A stretch of DNA of 64,000 nt from Ilyonectria destructans (GCA_020740775.1 JAHEWK010000006.1:3100001-3164000); one strand, 5' to 3'; counted from the stretch's first letter, positions 34,401 through 46,328 are shown. A program made the numbers and translations. The notes: generated from the sequence alone by a model not told the origin.

Positions 34401-35967
34401 GGATGGACTCTCCGGTGGCTGCTCAATCGGCAAGGCTTCCCCACATGGGTCATCTCACCGCACCGCGTCCACTGCCGTCTTCCGAGTTTCGATTGTCAGT
34501 GCACTACTGTAGGTACTGTACCTGGCAATCAGTGAGTGGGATGTCGAGCCCCGGCGCCCAGTCTGTCAGGGAGGCATGGCAGCTTGGCAGCTTGGCAGCG
34601 GCGGCTCGGCGATGGTAGCTTCAAGTCGAGCCCGGTACATCTCCATAAGCCGTCTTGGCAGGATAGCTCAGGTCGCCTTGATACTGGGAGCATGTAGGGA
34701 AGACATTGTTTCTTACCATTGAGTGAGCGATTACGCCCATTGGATACAAGTTCTTCTGCTGAGTGCGGCGTTTGCCTGCGGTGCCTTGCCTCTCCCGGGG
34801 TGCGTGTTTCGCTTCCTGGGGGGTCCCGTCTGTTTTGCCATCCGGTCGGTGGTCGCCTGGGTCGTAGCAACAATTCCCTCGCGCCAACACAGACACACGC
34901 CCAGACGGACGACAGAGCCGATAGCTGAATTTCGCTTGTCTTGCTCTTGTTCGTTTGCGTCTTGTTCGTTCTTCGTGTACGTTCAGTACGATACGTAGCA
35001 AGGCCGTGGGACTTCAATTGACCTCGCGTCCACTCCGGTCCTCCACCTGTAAGTGTGTATTTCTGCGTTCGGCGCATCAACAATAGCATCATCATCAACA
35101 ACAAATCCACTCATCAGGAGTGTACGTGCGTCTGTCTCTGTTCTCGCGGCTACTGCTATAGTACATGATTAGTACAGGACCTGTTTATCCCGCCACCCTT
35201 CTGCAATCGTGCCACCCCCTCCCCTCCACCAGAACAGACCCTTGCCTACAGCGATGGTACAGTACGGCTTGATTGCTTGCTGCTTGCTGGCTCGCCTTGG
35301 CCTAGCCCAATACCCAGCTGGATCCTCGTCCAAACAGGCCCCAAGCTTTTTCGGGGCGTGACGCTTGTCGGTTCCACTTTGCGACCTGTGGTGGTGTCTC
35401 TGGTGCCGGCGAGCTGATCAACAAAACCACGGCCGAGCCCGCCTTCGCGACCAGAGTCATTTTGCTTCTCCATCACCCTCCCAGCTTCCAAAGGTAAGGC
35501 ATACCAGTGCGTTCCCCTTGCCATCGCCGTCCCCTTCCCAAGCCCCCAATGGATTGAATCCGAGGCCGTCCCGCCGTCAATCGTTGCTGCGACTCCTCGA
35601 CGAACTGCCGGAACTTGCCCTGCTTCTCCCGGCGATCACCTGCTCTGTGACTCTCAGCCTCATCAGGTGCGCTGTGGCTCGCCGCTCGCCGCCTTGATGC
35701 AGCGGCCCCTTCCAGCACCCGGCATCGCCGTCCGCTCATGATGCAAGCCAAGCGCAGCCTCATGTCACATTTGCTTCGGTTCATTCACCTCTCGGCCGCC
35801 TCGTCATCGCCCTGGAATCAATCGCGTTCCTCCGAGCCGTCCAATTGACCTCCCGGCGACCTGGCGACCTCATCAATCATTAATTCCACATTCACTCTCG
35901 CATCTGTCTTGCTCAACTCTGCAGCTGGCTGACTTCAGACTCTACAGCAATCTCCACTCCCGTCACA
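31495..35967. other. 4.5 kb divergent spacer without a supported gene
   Basis: Both strands carry only short or compositionally odd frames (longest about 206 codons at 33222-33842 on -) with no domain. Features seen are an A-rich tract at 32991-33001, another near 33803-33815, and TAGGTA-type motifs near 31981 and 34511. A pyrimidine-rich zone from about 35700 to 35960 is typical of a 5' leader before the small membrane protein. A non-coding transcript could lie here, but nothing in the sequence shows one. Confidence 0.5.
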
Positions 35968-36251
35968 ATGGCCGCCATCAACTCCCTCATCGCCCGCGAG
36001 GCTGTCCACCAGCTTGTCAGGCGCAAGAACTGGCCCGCTAAGAACGTCGGTGTTATGGTCGTCTTCTGCATTGTCGCAGTTGGTAAGTCACTCAGCACCC
36101 CCTAGCATCTGCGCCATCACCTCCCCGTGTCCCCATACATACCAGTTGAACTCGCCTCTAACACTCGTCGATAGTCGCCATCTTCCTCATCGGTCTTTGG
36201 CTCTCCAAGGTCCGGGCCAGGCGCCAGGCTGCTAAGCCTTCTGAGGTCTAG
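35968..36251 (+). CDS. Small single-pass membrane protein of unknown function (63 aa)
   Basis: Exons 35968-36082 and 36175-36251 encode only 63 residues. The 92-nt intron has a GTAAGT donor, a CTAAC branch and an ATAG acceptor, and splits a valine codon in the membrane segment. The N-terminus (MAAINSLIAREAVHQLVRRK) is amphipathic and basic. Residues ~33-50 form one hydrophobic helix (VMVVFCIVAVVAIFLIGL), followed by a basic tail with KVRARRQAAKPSEV. The long pyrimidine-rich leader, clean splice sites and preserved frame argue that this is a real gene. The pattern suggests a membrane-anchored micro-protein with cytosolic basic ends. I do not recognise a named family. Confidence 0.75.
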
Positions 36252-36946
36252 ACGATGAGGTCGGGCTGCCAGTGGTCGAAGGAGAGGAGGGTGACCCAGG
36301 GCATGGTCAATTGACGAAAGCGACTGTGTGCCTCGGGTGAAGTGGTGTTACGACAAGGTGCCTTCTACGACACGCCGGGTGACCGACTGTGCTCCCGAAT
36401 TCCAGTCATATCGACTTTGTCCCCGCCATCAACTCAACGCTTGCCTCCCCCGCCAACTCACAACGGGGCGTGTCAAGCACCGCGCTGTACATACCTGGAT
36501 CTCATGGGCAATGTGCTGGAGGACGGGCTCTCGTCGACGTGTTCGTGGTCAGGTGGCTGTATTTTATATTCTAATACTACTGATACCTACCTGTTTGAAG
36601 CAAGCTATGGATTCCCACAATCTGTCTGTCTCACCGTGCACATGAAATTTATTTCCACCGCTGAACACCGCGTGACATTTTGTCCCACATGACTCGGATG
36701 TTTTATTGTAACCTCAATGTATGGTCCATTCTTCTTCGTGTTGGTTTGAGACATTTCGAAATCCCAATGCCTGCAAGGTCTCTCTCACAAGTGCTCACAT
36801 CCATTGAGAGCTCATGTAGTCAGGGCAGCCACTCAAGTGAAAATCGCCTTCAATTACAATGTACTATAGCCAGGATCAGTTCATAAGTCTATCATAATAA
36901 TTTACACACATCGTACACTGAATTCCTCACATCTCTATCCATCTAT
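36252..36946. other. Tail-to-tail spacer
   Basis: The spacer lies between the small membrane protein gene and the lipase gene, which converge. It should contain both 3' untranslated regions. A short frame at 36328-36645 has no domain. Confidence 0.55.
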
Positions 36947-38037
36947 CTATAACCCCTCCTTTGCCAACATATCCGCCATGTCCAGGTAAAATGCAATCGC
37001 ATTGAAGGTCCTTTTCATCCCCATCCACTCCCGCACTGTCCATCCCATCCGGTTTGACCAGTTGATCAAATCCAGGTGGCTCACCCCCAGCAACGTCCCT
37101 TTGTACGTCCCCCACCGGCTGCTCTCCACACTCACCAGCCCGTCATTGGGGCCCTCGACCGTAGCTAGCACCCCGTGGGGGTAACGGAATGGATTCAGCA
37201 GTGGCGGCGTTTTCACAAAGGCCGCTCCGTATGAGAAGTACCGTACGTCCGGGCTGTCGGGCGTCGCCGGGTTAAACTCGGACTGCATGTACCGTCGCGT
37301 CAGCTGCGCAAACGCCGCCGTGCCAAAGCCCGCGCGCTCGATCGCCCCGTAGAGCCTGGGCAGGTGGATGGGCGCTTTGCCGCCTTCCTCCAGGAGGTAG
37401 TCAGCGAAAGCGCTTCCGCGGTGCGGCGTCGCAACGGTGACGAGGGAAGCGACGCGGACGGGCGGGGGAGACATATGCGCAAGCATATAGCGCGCGTCAA
37501 GACCGCCCATGCTGTGGGCGATGATGTTGACAGCATCGGGTGCTGGCGCGCATTCAGCGAGTGCCGCGTGCAAGGCTGCGGCGCGGTCGGCGATGGAGCT
37601 CGAGGGGGGGACGGTCGGCGTGATGACAGTTGCGCCCTGTGCGGTAAGAGCTTCTTTGATTCCATGCCAGTACTGGACCGAGGGGAGGTATGAACTGAGT
37701 TGAAGCTCAGAGAACCCGAGGAGGCCGTGGGCGAGGACAATGGGATATTTGGGTGTATCTCAGAGAAGCGTCAGTCGACAGCACATACGACAGCCGGCGA
37801 GGATATGGATGAGCGCAACATACCGTAAGTATCCCTAATCGTCGCATAGTCATCAGAAATCTGCCTCCCGAGAGGACGAATCCGGGGATCTCCATCCCGT
37901 CGCAACGGACGACCTGTCGTCAAGCTCCGGGAGTGTCCATCGCGCAGGAGGCATTGCGCGCGAGTCACGCCGAGGTACGTCGTCGGCCTAGTGACTGCAA
38001 TCGCGGGCGGTTTACACTGGACGATCCATCTACTCAT
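36947..38037 (-). CDS. Tgl2-like lipase, probably mitochondrial
   Basis: Exons 37824-38037 and 36947-37758 encode 341 residues. The 65-nt intron has a GTATGT donor, a CTGAC branch and a GAG acceptor. The first ~55 residues are rich in Arg and Ser and nearly free of acidic residues, as in a mitochondrial presequence. The body is an alpha/beta hydrolase: YPIVLAHGLLGF (oxyanion strand), the nucleophile elbow AHSMGG with Ser154, then PNDGLVS with Asp277 and GVSHLDLINW with His299 as the likely triad. VTVATPHRGSAFADYLLE is a typical lipase block. Yeast Tgl2 is a mitochondrial lipase with this motif and order; activity on short- or medium-chain glycerides is the expected role. Position of the presequence cut and exact substrate are unknown. 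Confidence 0.87.
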
Positions 38038-38735
38038 TGCTTCAAGGTTGCATGGGTGTACGTGACGGATGGGTGATCAATTGGACTTTGCGATGCGACG
38101 GCTCGGCATCTGGTGCGCGGTTGTTATGTGACGTCACGGTTTTTTTTTATGGCGGGACAGTAGTGCGGCTGCAGACCAAACTTGCAGGGTAGGTAGGTAA
38201 ATATGTAATCGCCCTCTCCCTTCAAGTTCCTACGATAATTTGGGAATCTGGATTTTTGTATGAATCTCATGACTACAGTTTAAATGCACTGGGCTGAGTT
38301 GTTTCTAAATTGTATCTCAGGAGCCATTTATTATTGTCGTTTGACTTGCATTATAGTGAATCTATTGTCGGAATAAAGTCGTTGACAGGTGAGCCTGTTT
38401 GTCTTCACCCATTAGATGACATTCGATTAATCCTCCACTCTTACACTAAAATTTTGTGTCTTATACCAACCATGTTGAAGTTTGCAGTCTAGTCCCAAGA
38501 TAACATATGCCATCTCAGACCCAAGTTTAAAGACTTGCCACCCTAGAAACTCCTTCGAAACCCCAGGTTCTCATCAAGTCATTGGAATCTCATGTAACGC
38601 TGGCCATGACCAACTGGGCGCTTACATGCCATTTCTACTCTCTGACACCTTGCCTGATGTTGACCCTCTCGTGCGCCCCTAAACAGCCATATAGTCGTCA
38701 TACATGTGCACAGAAGTAAAAGAAGAAGAGTACTA
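38038..38735. other. Intergenic spacer
   Basis: This is the lipase promoter side and the arrestin gene 3' side. A GTAGGTAGGTA run at about 38189-38200 and a T-rich tract at 38138-38147 are present. No supported gene. Confidence 0.5.
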
Positions 38736-40400
38736 TTAACTCTTCTCGGGTGGCATGGAGCTCGGCGCGTTCTCGTTCGTAACGCCACTGTACGCCGGCC
38801 GGGGGCGCATTCCGTCAACAGGCACAGACACATCATCCGCCATGGCCTCGTCGTAACTGGGCGGTGCGTCATCGTATGCAGGAGCAGTCTGGCCAGGGGC
38901 AAGCTGGGGTGGGTACAATGGGTCGTGGGGCGGTTGAGGAGGAACTGCGTGTTGCTGTTGCTGTTGTGGCGGGGCATGCTGTGGTTGCTGAGGAGGTGGC
39001 CCAGACGTTGAAGCACCTGAGAAAGATTGTCTAGGCGGTAGTCGGGGTGGTGTATTGTTGAAGGTTGCGCGTCCAGGCTGGCTAGACCTGGCGGCCTTCA
39101 GAAGCTCAGCCGGAGGGGTGATTCCAGAATAGACGTCGATCTGGGAGAAATGAAGTGGCAGGTAGATGACCTGAGGCTGCCTGGAGCCCTTGTTGGGCTT
39201 TCCCCATGCAACACCTAGCTTCACCTCCAACTCATACCTGCGAGAAAGGTTGCAGGTGACGAACGACGGCGCTACCGTGTTGGGTAGGGGCATGTTCTTC
39301 CACACGTCGTCGGGAATGACAAGTTCACTTCCTACTTCATCCGTCGGCGAAGATGTGAGCGGGATGCAGATGTTGGGGTTTGAGGCCACGACCCAGCGGT
39401 TCAGCTTCTTGTTGTGAAGAGTCTGGGCTCTGACGTCGGTATGGCCTATCAAATCCATCTGAAACGACACCAAATAGACGTCTTCAGGGCTGTTGGCCAT
39501 CTTCTTTGCTATCAACCGGAGCGGAATGGGTTGATTGCAAGTGAGGACTGCAGGGTGGGGTAGCCGGGCCGACATCTCCACTGATGGGGCCGGGTCGAAG
39601 TCTGCGGCCGGGTCCGCGGTGGAACCAGGCTTGGAGGAGTCTTCATTTCTCATACCGAAGAACGAACTTCGCTTCTTCTCTGGATGTGGGCTGCGGAGTT
39701 GAAAGGCGAACGGTCGACGGGCAAAGGCCTCCTGGGGGGTCTTCTTAGGACGCGGAGGTTCGATGGGCAAAAACTTGAGGCCGATTTGGTAGCGCCAGTT
39801 CTCCTTGAGGAAGCCTGGGCGTTGAATGGTGACCTTAAGGTAGTAGCGAATCTCGGCCTCCATGGGGTACCCAGTCAGTGAAGGGGGCAGCGTCTTAGTG
39901 ACGTGACGGAGATAAAGTTGCTTGCTCCCGTCCATGACTCTCACGCCGCCGAACCCGAAGAGTCCGCCGCCGCCAAAGCCGCCGGCGTTTGCGACGCCCC
40001 CGATTTGGGACATGGCCATGGGGTCGCTGCAAGCATTGTTTATGGGTAATTTGAACTTGAAAGGGAACTCATGCTCGCCGGGACCAAGGGGATAGGCGCC
40101 GTAGGGGTTGGAGGAACTGGCGTAGTAGTCGTCGGGGAAGACCTGTTGCAGCTTGTACAAGATCTTGTGGTTCTCACTGGCGATGGCGCCGGGGGCTCGC
40201 TGGACCGAACTGGGTTTGGCTCCGTATTCGGGCTCGAAGGAGTTGAGGACCTGCAGAGCAGTGGCCGACTCACCCTCGAGCTTGACCACGATGCTGCCAA
40301 TCTGTTCGGCACGGTTGAGGCCGAGGATGACGCGGCCCTGGATGAGGTCGAGGTTTGTGTAGAACTCGGGCTGGTTGTCGAGCGCTATGCGGAGGGACAT
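38736..40400 (-). CDS. Arrestin-like ubiquitin-ligase adaptor
   Basis: A single exon encodes 554 residues from the ATG at 40400 (MSLRIALDNQPEFY). An ATG 31 codons upstream in the same frame is less likely, because the extra stretch (Cys/Pro/Ser-rich) is unlike the family. Residues 1-~170 form the arrestin N-domain (NLDLIQGRVILGLNRAEQIG, with LGPGEHEFPFKFKLP). Residues ~300-465 form the C-domain. The C-terminal ~100 residues are Pro/Gln-rich (PQQQQQHAVPPQP) and carry PPSYDEAM, a PPxY motif that WW domains of Rsp5/Nedd4-type ligases bind, plus a second, weaker APAYDD. Fungal alpha-arrestins such as Art and Rim8/PalF proteins recruit such ligases to membrane transporters for endocytosis. Which cargo this one serves cannot be read here. 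A Gly/Phe-rich insert (GGFGGGGLFGFGG) lies in the N-domain. Confidence 0.9.
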   Translation of the reverse strand: MSLRIALDNQPEFYTNLDLIQGRVILGLNRAEQIGSIVVKLEGESATALQVLNSFEPEYGAKPSSVQRAPGAIASENHKILYKLQQVFPDDYYASSSNPYGAYPLGPGEHEFPFKFKLPINNACSDPMAMSQIGGVANAGGFGGGGLFGFGGVRVMDGSKQLYLRHVTKTLPPSLTGYPMEAEIRYYLKVTIQRPGFLKENWRYQIGLKFLPIEPPRPKKTPQEAFARRPFAFQLRSPHPEKKRSSFFGMRNEDSSKPGSTADPAADFDPAPSVEMSARLPHPAVLTCNQPIPLRLIAKKMANSPEDVYLVSFQMDLIGHTDVRAQTLHNKKLNRWVVASNPNICIPLTSSPTDEVGSELVIPDDVWKNMPLPNTVAPSFVTCNLSRRYELEVKLGVAWGKPNKGSRQPQVIYLPLHFSQIDVYSGITPPAELLKAARSSQPGRATFNNTPPRLPPRQSFSGASTSGPPPQQPQHAPPQQQQQHAVPPQPPHDPLYPPQLAPGQTAPAYDDAPPSYDEAMADDVSVPVDGMRPRPAYSGVTNENAPSSMPPEKS

Positions 40401-42557
40401 GGTGGGCGAGAAGCAGTGAACGGGGTCACAGCAGCCCAGGGGGATAGAGATGCAAAACGATGAAGACGGTCTGCTCTGTGGGGGGTGCGGCAATAATCGG
40501 TGGGTTAGGCTCCTGTTGGGTGTTGGTCGAGTTGTTGTTTTATTAGGCGGGGTTCCCAGGTCGATATATTCTGGTGGGGAGCTCCAAAGGCAGTGAGAGT
40601 TCGCTCCGCCCGTCTTGCAACGCGTTTTCGCGATGCTGCTTGGAGAGTCGGATGCCCGGTGACTGAAGTTGCGTCACCTCACTGCTCAGCCTCGATCCAA
40701 GCCCTTGTGTGGCGGTTCAGCAGACGTGGGGTGAGGCGTCGAGTTGATGTCATGACAGCTGGTGAGGGGCTGTCAGTGGCTGGTTATCAGTAAGCTTAAG
40801 CGGGTGTGGCTGGTGATTTCCACAGCATCGACAAGTCGGAGAAATCCGGCGCCGATGGGCAACTTTAGTTGAGAGGAAACATCGATGGTGATACCATTTA
40901 CTTCTTGCATGCCGCTTTGTTCATCCGTTCCCAATTGATTCATTCTCGGTCTACTCATTCCCACCTAGTTCCTCTTCCGGCGACGGAATTTCTCTCGTCT
41001 TCCCCGACACGGCAAGTTCCGCGGTTGGTTGTGATTTCAACCCCGGACTTGGTGTGCTCGGCGGGCGGCTCGCCACCTCGCCCACCGTTCGACAGGCCCA
41101 CACCGAGTCCACATGTTGGCACTGACTGCCTGCGAGTCTCGGACAAACGTCCTTTGACATGTGTGTCGGCTGTCAAGAACCGAGCGCCATGCGCCCGCCG
41201 TGGGCCCTCTGCAGGTGCCGAAACGAAGTGTTGGTGATAGCGAGTTTGACAGTGGACACCTGCTCGATCAAGGATTTGAGGAATCTTATTCTCCACTCCC
41301 CGGCCGAGAGGAGTCAACCAACAGCCCCCAACCCGGGGTCGGCACTGGCTTCGTGCCTAGGACGGACCAGACCGGATCGGCATTAAGCCAGTCAGGGCAG
41401 CATAGCCCGAGATCGACGCTCCCGGACCCGCCCCCGGTCGCTTTGACTCCCACATGGTGTGCTGAACGTTGAACCAACTGCATATCTACGCCTTCGAGCC
41501 ACCGCGAAAGGGCAAACAAGGTTCCAGCAAGGGCCCTTTTACCGAATCCCTTGTCGCACTGCCGCCTCTTTTGAGTCCAGGCTCCAGACGCACTTCGCGC
41601 ACTCGCGCCAACCGGAGGCGCGGATCATGCCATGGCTTCAGAATCATGGACACGAGTCTCCTCGGCCAGCCAGTCATAGCATCGCTTTGAGGAGGGGCAT
41701 GTGTGTCTCTGCCGACTCTGGCATCAACCCCTTCACCCTCTTTTCCCCTCGCGCTCGTCAACCAACCAGATCTGTCCATTGCGGCCGTCTCGCGGCCCGC
41801 GGCCTTCTGTTTACGCGGCACCCGCTGCCGCCACCCCAGCCGACGTCTTCATGATTGGTAGCCGCGGCCCCCAACTCCGCCACCTACTGTCCGGATGTTG
41901 AGAGATTGCCTTTGCCGCCCTTCCCTGCTGCGGACCCTGGCCCACGCCATGCCGAAAGTTCCCTGTCGAGGGACCTGCGCCCATTCAGCCTGTCGCCAGT
42001 CACCAACAGCAATCCACCCTCCTCATCTTCGGTTGAGCCAGGATATTGGATCAAGCACCTCCTCTTCTTGTCTAGACTGGCCGCCACTCCCGCACATTAT
42101 CTTCTCAGCTGATGCCCACCGCCGATTCAGCTTGTCGTGATTGTGCGATTCACGCTGGTGGTTCGCGAGTGAGATTGACCAGAGGGTCTTTGAGGCCTCT
42201 TAGATGTCCTTCATGGTTGCTAAGTTTCATCCTCAGCCCTATGCTTCAATGGCCCCCAAAAACGACATTCGACGAACGAGTCTCCATCCTGCATGGGTGG
42301 TGATGGGCCTGGAGTAACACTGCATCGATGATCCCTCCCGCTCAGTCCATTTCTTTCAAGCGCCTCGTAGCTGCAGAGCCGCACATGCGGGTCTGTGTGC
42401 AGACACACGCTGGCATGCCTGTTTGGCCATATGTGCTCCGTAGCTTAGTGTATATGTAGGGGGCCAAGCCAGCCTTCCCCAGGCTGATCTGTCTTCTTGA
42501 TTTGAGTGCTTAGGCTGCCATGACAAAGTGCTTGTCATAACTCGCCGACAACCCACG
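40401..42557. other. Divergent spacer between arrestin and RTA1-like genes
   Basis: The spacer is about 2.2 kb with frames up to about 130 codons and no domain. The left part is the arrestin gene leader and promoter. A short upstream ATG (42528) in frame with the next gene would extend it by ten codons. Nothing else is supported. Confidence 0.5.
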
Positions 42558-43833
42558 ATGGCAGGTGACTGTGGTTCGACCTGCCTAGCCGCAGATAACT
42601 TCTACTCCTACGACCCGAGTGTAGGCGGAAATGCCGTCTTACTAGCAGCCTTTGCTATTCTCTCTCTCGTGGTACCATACCTTGGCTTTCGGTCATGGAC
42701 GCCCCTGTTCTCCGCAACTCTGACCACCGGCCTCCTGGCTGAGGTGTTGGGGTTTGTCGGCAGAGTCCTCCTTCACTCGACAAGGAACAGCCGGACCTAC
42801 TTCTTCCTCTTCTTGTTCGGCACCGTTTTAGGACCGACCTTCATCAGTGCCTCCATTTTTATTGTCCTACCGCATATACTCGGCGTCTACGGAGAGCCCA
42901 TCAGCCCCTTCCGACCTCTGGTGGCTGGGTTGGTATTCTTCAGCCTTATCGCCGTGGCTCTGATTGTGGAGCTCGTCGGTATCATCTTTGTCGCGTACGA
43001 GTTCAACAACGTCAGCGTAAGTCGGCCTGGGAACTAAGAGGAGGAGGACCTCTTCAGCTAACAGAGACAAAAGCAAAGCTCAGGGGCCAAGATCACGGCC
43101 GCCGGGCTGGGCATTCAGGCTGCCATGTTGTTCGCATGCAGTGGATTGCATTTCTGGTTTACTCTGGGAGTAAGCACCCAGGCTGAGAACCTTGATGCTA
43201 GCCACTCCCAGATCTACACCTCCTCTCGATTTAAGAGGTTTCTCATGGGTGAGGCAGTATGCTTGCGCATAACATCATTCAAAGTTGACAAAAAGATTAG
43301 GAATGCAGGTGGCGAGCGCTCTTCTCATCGTCTTCTCCATCTACCGCATCGTCGAATTTGCCGGTGGCGTGACTGGAACACTCTCCCAGAACCAAACCGC
43401 TTTCATGATAATTGGCGGCGCCATCCCTTTGATTGCTTGCATTATCCTAACAATTTTTCACCCTGGAACTGCCTTTGGAGATGCCTGGGCAGCGACGTCG
43501 CCTGGCAGAATCAAGAAGCGTAGTCGACCACCCCCTATTCAATCCCCACCCGCAGCCATCCACGCTACGCACCACCGATACGACCCAGACATTCGCAAAC
43601 AATTCTCACCCATGTCTGAGAAGGGGCTGAGGAACTCCGTCGGCCCTCCTGAGCTTCCTGCTGGATCTCCCGGCCTCCCGGCAAACCCTCGACCCGTGTC
43701 TAAACCATCGAGCCCACGAAGTCCAGAACACACGGCAGCTCTCTCAGAGGTTGCGGAGAGACGAAATAGTTCACGATCGGAGCACAGGAGCCAAACACAG
43801 AGGGAGTTGGTGAATAGGGAGGAGTTGTGGTGA
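42558..43833 (+). CDS. RTA1-family seven-transmembrane protein
   Basis: Exons 42558-43016, 43065-43248 and 43301-43833 encode 391 residues. The start (MAGDCGSTCLAADNFYSYDP) is preferred over an in-frame ATG ten codons upstream. Seven hydrophobic segments cover roughly residues 25-270. They include the RTA1 hallmarks: a polar loop with EVLGFVGRVLLHS, then FLFLFGTVLGPTFISASIFI, and near the end SIYRIVEFAGG. Family members include yeast Rta1, Rsb1 and Pug1, linked to lipid-base export, stress resistance and porphyrin handling. The C-terminal ~100 residues are hydrophilic, rich in Pro, Ser and Arg, and presumably cytosolic. Intron 1 (48 nt) was placed by frame: only the CAG at 43062-43064 fits the GTAAGT donor. 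Intron 2 (52 nt) has a GTGAGG donor and TTGAC branch. Substrate is unknown. Confidence 0.88.
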
Positions 43834-44275
43834 GAGTGCTTGGAGGATGTTGCGGATAAGACAACCGGGCGGAGAGAAGCGGCGTTGACCGAGTCAGAAG
43901 ACTCTGGGAATTGATACCTCGAACTGCTGCTGGATAGCTGTATCTGTTCTCGTATATCTTCTTACTCATGAGGTAGGATTTTTCGCTGCACCCCTTTGAT
44001 TCATTTCCCACGGGGATTAGTTTGGCTTACAGCTTGATGGATAGTTCACTTGTCTATGTCATGTCGGATACTAGAGCAGCCCTTGTGGTGCATGTTTTAC
44101 GGTGCTGGGTATCGTAACTAACTATTTAACTGGTAGTCTATCATTAATTCTGGACATGACATTATAAAGCTCTAAGGGGTCTAGAGACTGTCGTACGGAG
44201 TGTCAACTCCCACAGCATATTAAATACAGAGTAAAACCCATCGCATGGTAGTGTCCACATACCGAAAACACCTTA
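43834..44275. other. Tail-to-tail spacer
   Basis: This 442-bp gap lies between two converging membrane-protein genes and should hold both 3' untranslated regions. It is AT-richer than its surroundings. No gene is seen. Confidence 0.55.
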
Positions 44276-45726
44276 TCATACAGCATTCCACATCGTCTTC
44301 ACATCTTTGACTTGTACACCCTCTTCCACCCTCACTTGCACCTCAGTCCGCATTCTGATGCCCTTTTCTGAACCCTTGACCATGTCGTTCATTTCCACGA
44401 TTTCGGTCGTTGAATCGCCGGCCGTGACAAAGACTCTGGCACTTGCGCCATCGCTCTCTCTGTCGATATGACTGCCCTGCTTGATATAACCACTGGCACC
44501 GGGCCAGTCGCGGGCTCGGGAGTGGGCTGTGGTTCCAGTTCGTGACGACTTCTTGTTGGTGCTGTCGAGGCGGCTGCGGAGCCCAAGCTTGTAGGAGACG
44601 AGGCGGAGGAAGGGTTGGAGGGCAGGGAAGCATCCGCACCAGAGGCCAAGGTGGACTTCGAGGACGGTCCAGGGACTGACGCGAGCCATTTTGTAAGTAC
44701 TGAAGAGGAAGAGTGAGTTGGTTGTGAGACTACATGGCGGGAGGTGGACGGGACGAACGTATTAGTAGAGAAGTCAGTGGTGACAATGAAGCCGAACCGA
44801 ACAACTCCCATGACAATGGCGATGAGACCAACGCAAAACACGAGGATAACCTTGACAGCCTTGGAGCCGAATGTCATCTTGCGGTGGATGACCCAGATGG
44901 GAAGACTGAAGAGAGCAATATCCGCAACGATGCTGATGATGGAGTGCGACCACATCATGTGAGCTTCGGTGTCCTTGCTGATGCACTTACGGTCTGGCTT
45001 GCCCGCGTCAAAGAGATCGCTGTTCTCATGTTAGAATAATTCGCGAGTAGGCGTCGACATGTCAGGAGTCTATCGTACCCAATAGGTTTGCATTCTGTGA
45101 GGAAGAAGAAGAATGCGGCGAGGGTGATGGTGACGATAACAGCACCCGTTGCCCAGACATAGCGCATGAAGATGCCTAAGATGGATTTGTTAGTCGTGCG
45201 TCACTATTATTTCATCACGGCACCAAAACGTACGGTCTTTACTTAGGCGGGGTAGGAAGGCCAGAATAGAGATTCGAACCATGCCGCAAGCCAAGAAGAA
45301 AAGTAGCTGGTTAATGGGCAGCGTCTAGATCGGTGTTTCAGTCAGTAATTGTCAATGTATCAGGGCAGCCAGGCGGGCGTAATACCGAAAGGAACTTGAC
45401 GATCTGTTCGTCTGAAAGGTCGTCCATCGGCGCACCAGATCCGTAATTCACTAGCACTATTTCCATGGCTGACAAGGCCATTGCGAGGAGCTGGCGATAG
45501 GGGCAGAACGGTTAGCTATGCAAGTCCGAGACATGGCGTTCCTGGCGAGCACACTCACATAAGCAACAACGGCCAAGGCGTCGTCGATACCGAGGGCCTT
45601 GGTCATGAAGGCGCGGACCTTTATGCGGGCGAGTAGAATAATCGAGGTGATGACCATGAGGGCGATGTTGAGACTGCGAAGCATGCCGCTCTGGGACTTC
45701 AGCCCGTCGTCAGGATTGGGATCCAT
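44276..45726 (-). CDS. PTH11/rhodopsin-like seven-transmembrane protein
   Basis: Six exons (45559-45726, 45386-45490, 45234-45324, 45079-45175, 44759-45019, 44276-44699) join in frame to 381 residues starting [14 protein letters not shown]. It belongs to the large fungal integral-membrane family around Magnaporthe Pth11. Hallmarks seen are [20 protein letters not shown] after TM1, [31 protein letters not shown], a KCISKD loop, and [15 protein letters not shown]. After TM7 ([20 protein letters not shown]) comes a ~90-residue cytosolic tail rich in Ser, Thr and charges. No CFEM domain precedes TM1. Such proteins are thought to sense surface or nutrient cues; the ligand is unknown. Five short introns have canonical ends. 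The last uses a GTTCGT donor, and intron 4 needs the CAG at 45020-45022 to stay in frame. Confidence 0.88.
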
Positions 45727-46328
45727 CTTGACTGGTGGTTGTCGCTTTGCCTGGCAACCGACGAAGTACAACACCCGTTGCACAGAAGCAAAAGCAAGTG
45801 CAAGTGGATTATTCTCCGCCCCTGCGTCGAAAGAATGAACGGAAGCAAGTCAACTGCATATGTATGAAGCACGCAAAATTTCCACACAAGAACTCGAACG
45901 ACACCTTCACTCGTACAAGGGGGGCATGGAAGCTTATTATGGAGAGGGGCCACGAATGGTTCCAGCCAGCTCCAGGCCGCAAGGAGAAGATCTGTTTTAA
46001 GACAAGCATCCCAGTGGCGCGCCACAGCCGGGCTGGAGTTCCCTAGGACGGCGCCGAGTCCAACGATACGTGTGTGGCATTGGTGACATTGGTTTTGTCT
46101 TGCCCAGGGAGCCGGGCTGGCTAGTGTAGTGGTCCCAGACTACTACGACACTTAAGTCGTTCCGCAGGATTTCTGACATTCCGCGGGACCGACCCGACGG
46201 TGCCGCGATTGGTATGAGGACGGTATGTGGACGGTTTACGGGTGATAGCCGAATTGCTGGGTCCCGACTAAGGATGAGGAGTATTAACGTCGATAGTCGA
46301 GACGGGTAGCGTCTTGGTCAGGTCAGGC

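Noticed and set aside
40401..40493. N-terminal extension of the arrestin gene from an upstream ATG
   Set aside because: The extra 31 residues are Cys/Pro/Ser-rich and unlike the family start MSLRIALDNQ.
45268..45282. B-box-like GGTTCGAATCTC on the minus strand
   Set aside because: It lies in a coding exon of the PTH11-like gene (MVRISILAF) and no tRNA fold surrounds it.
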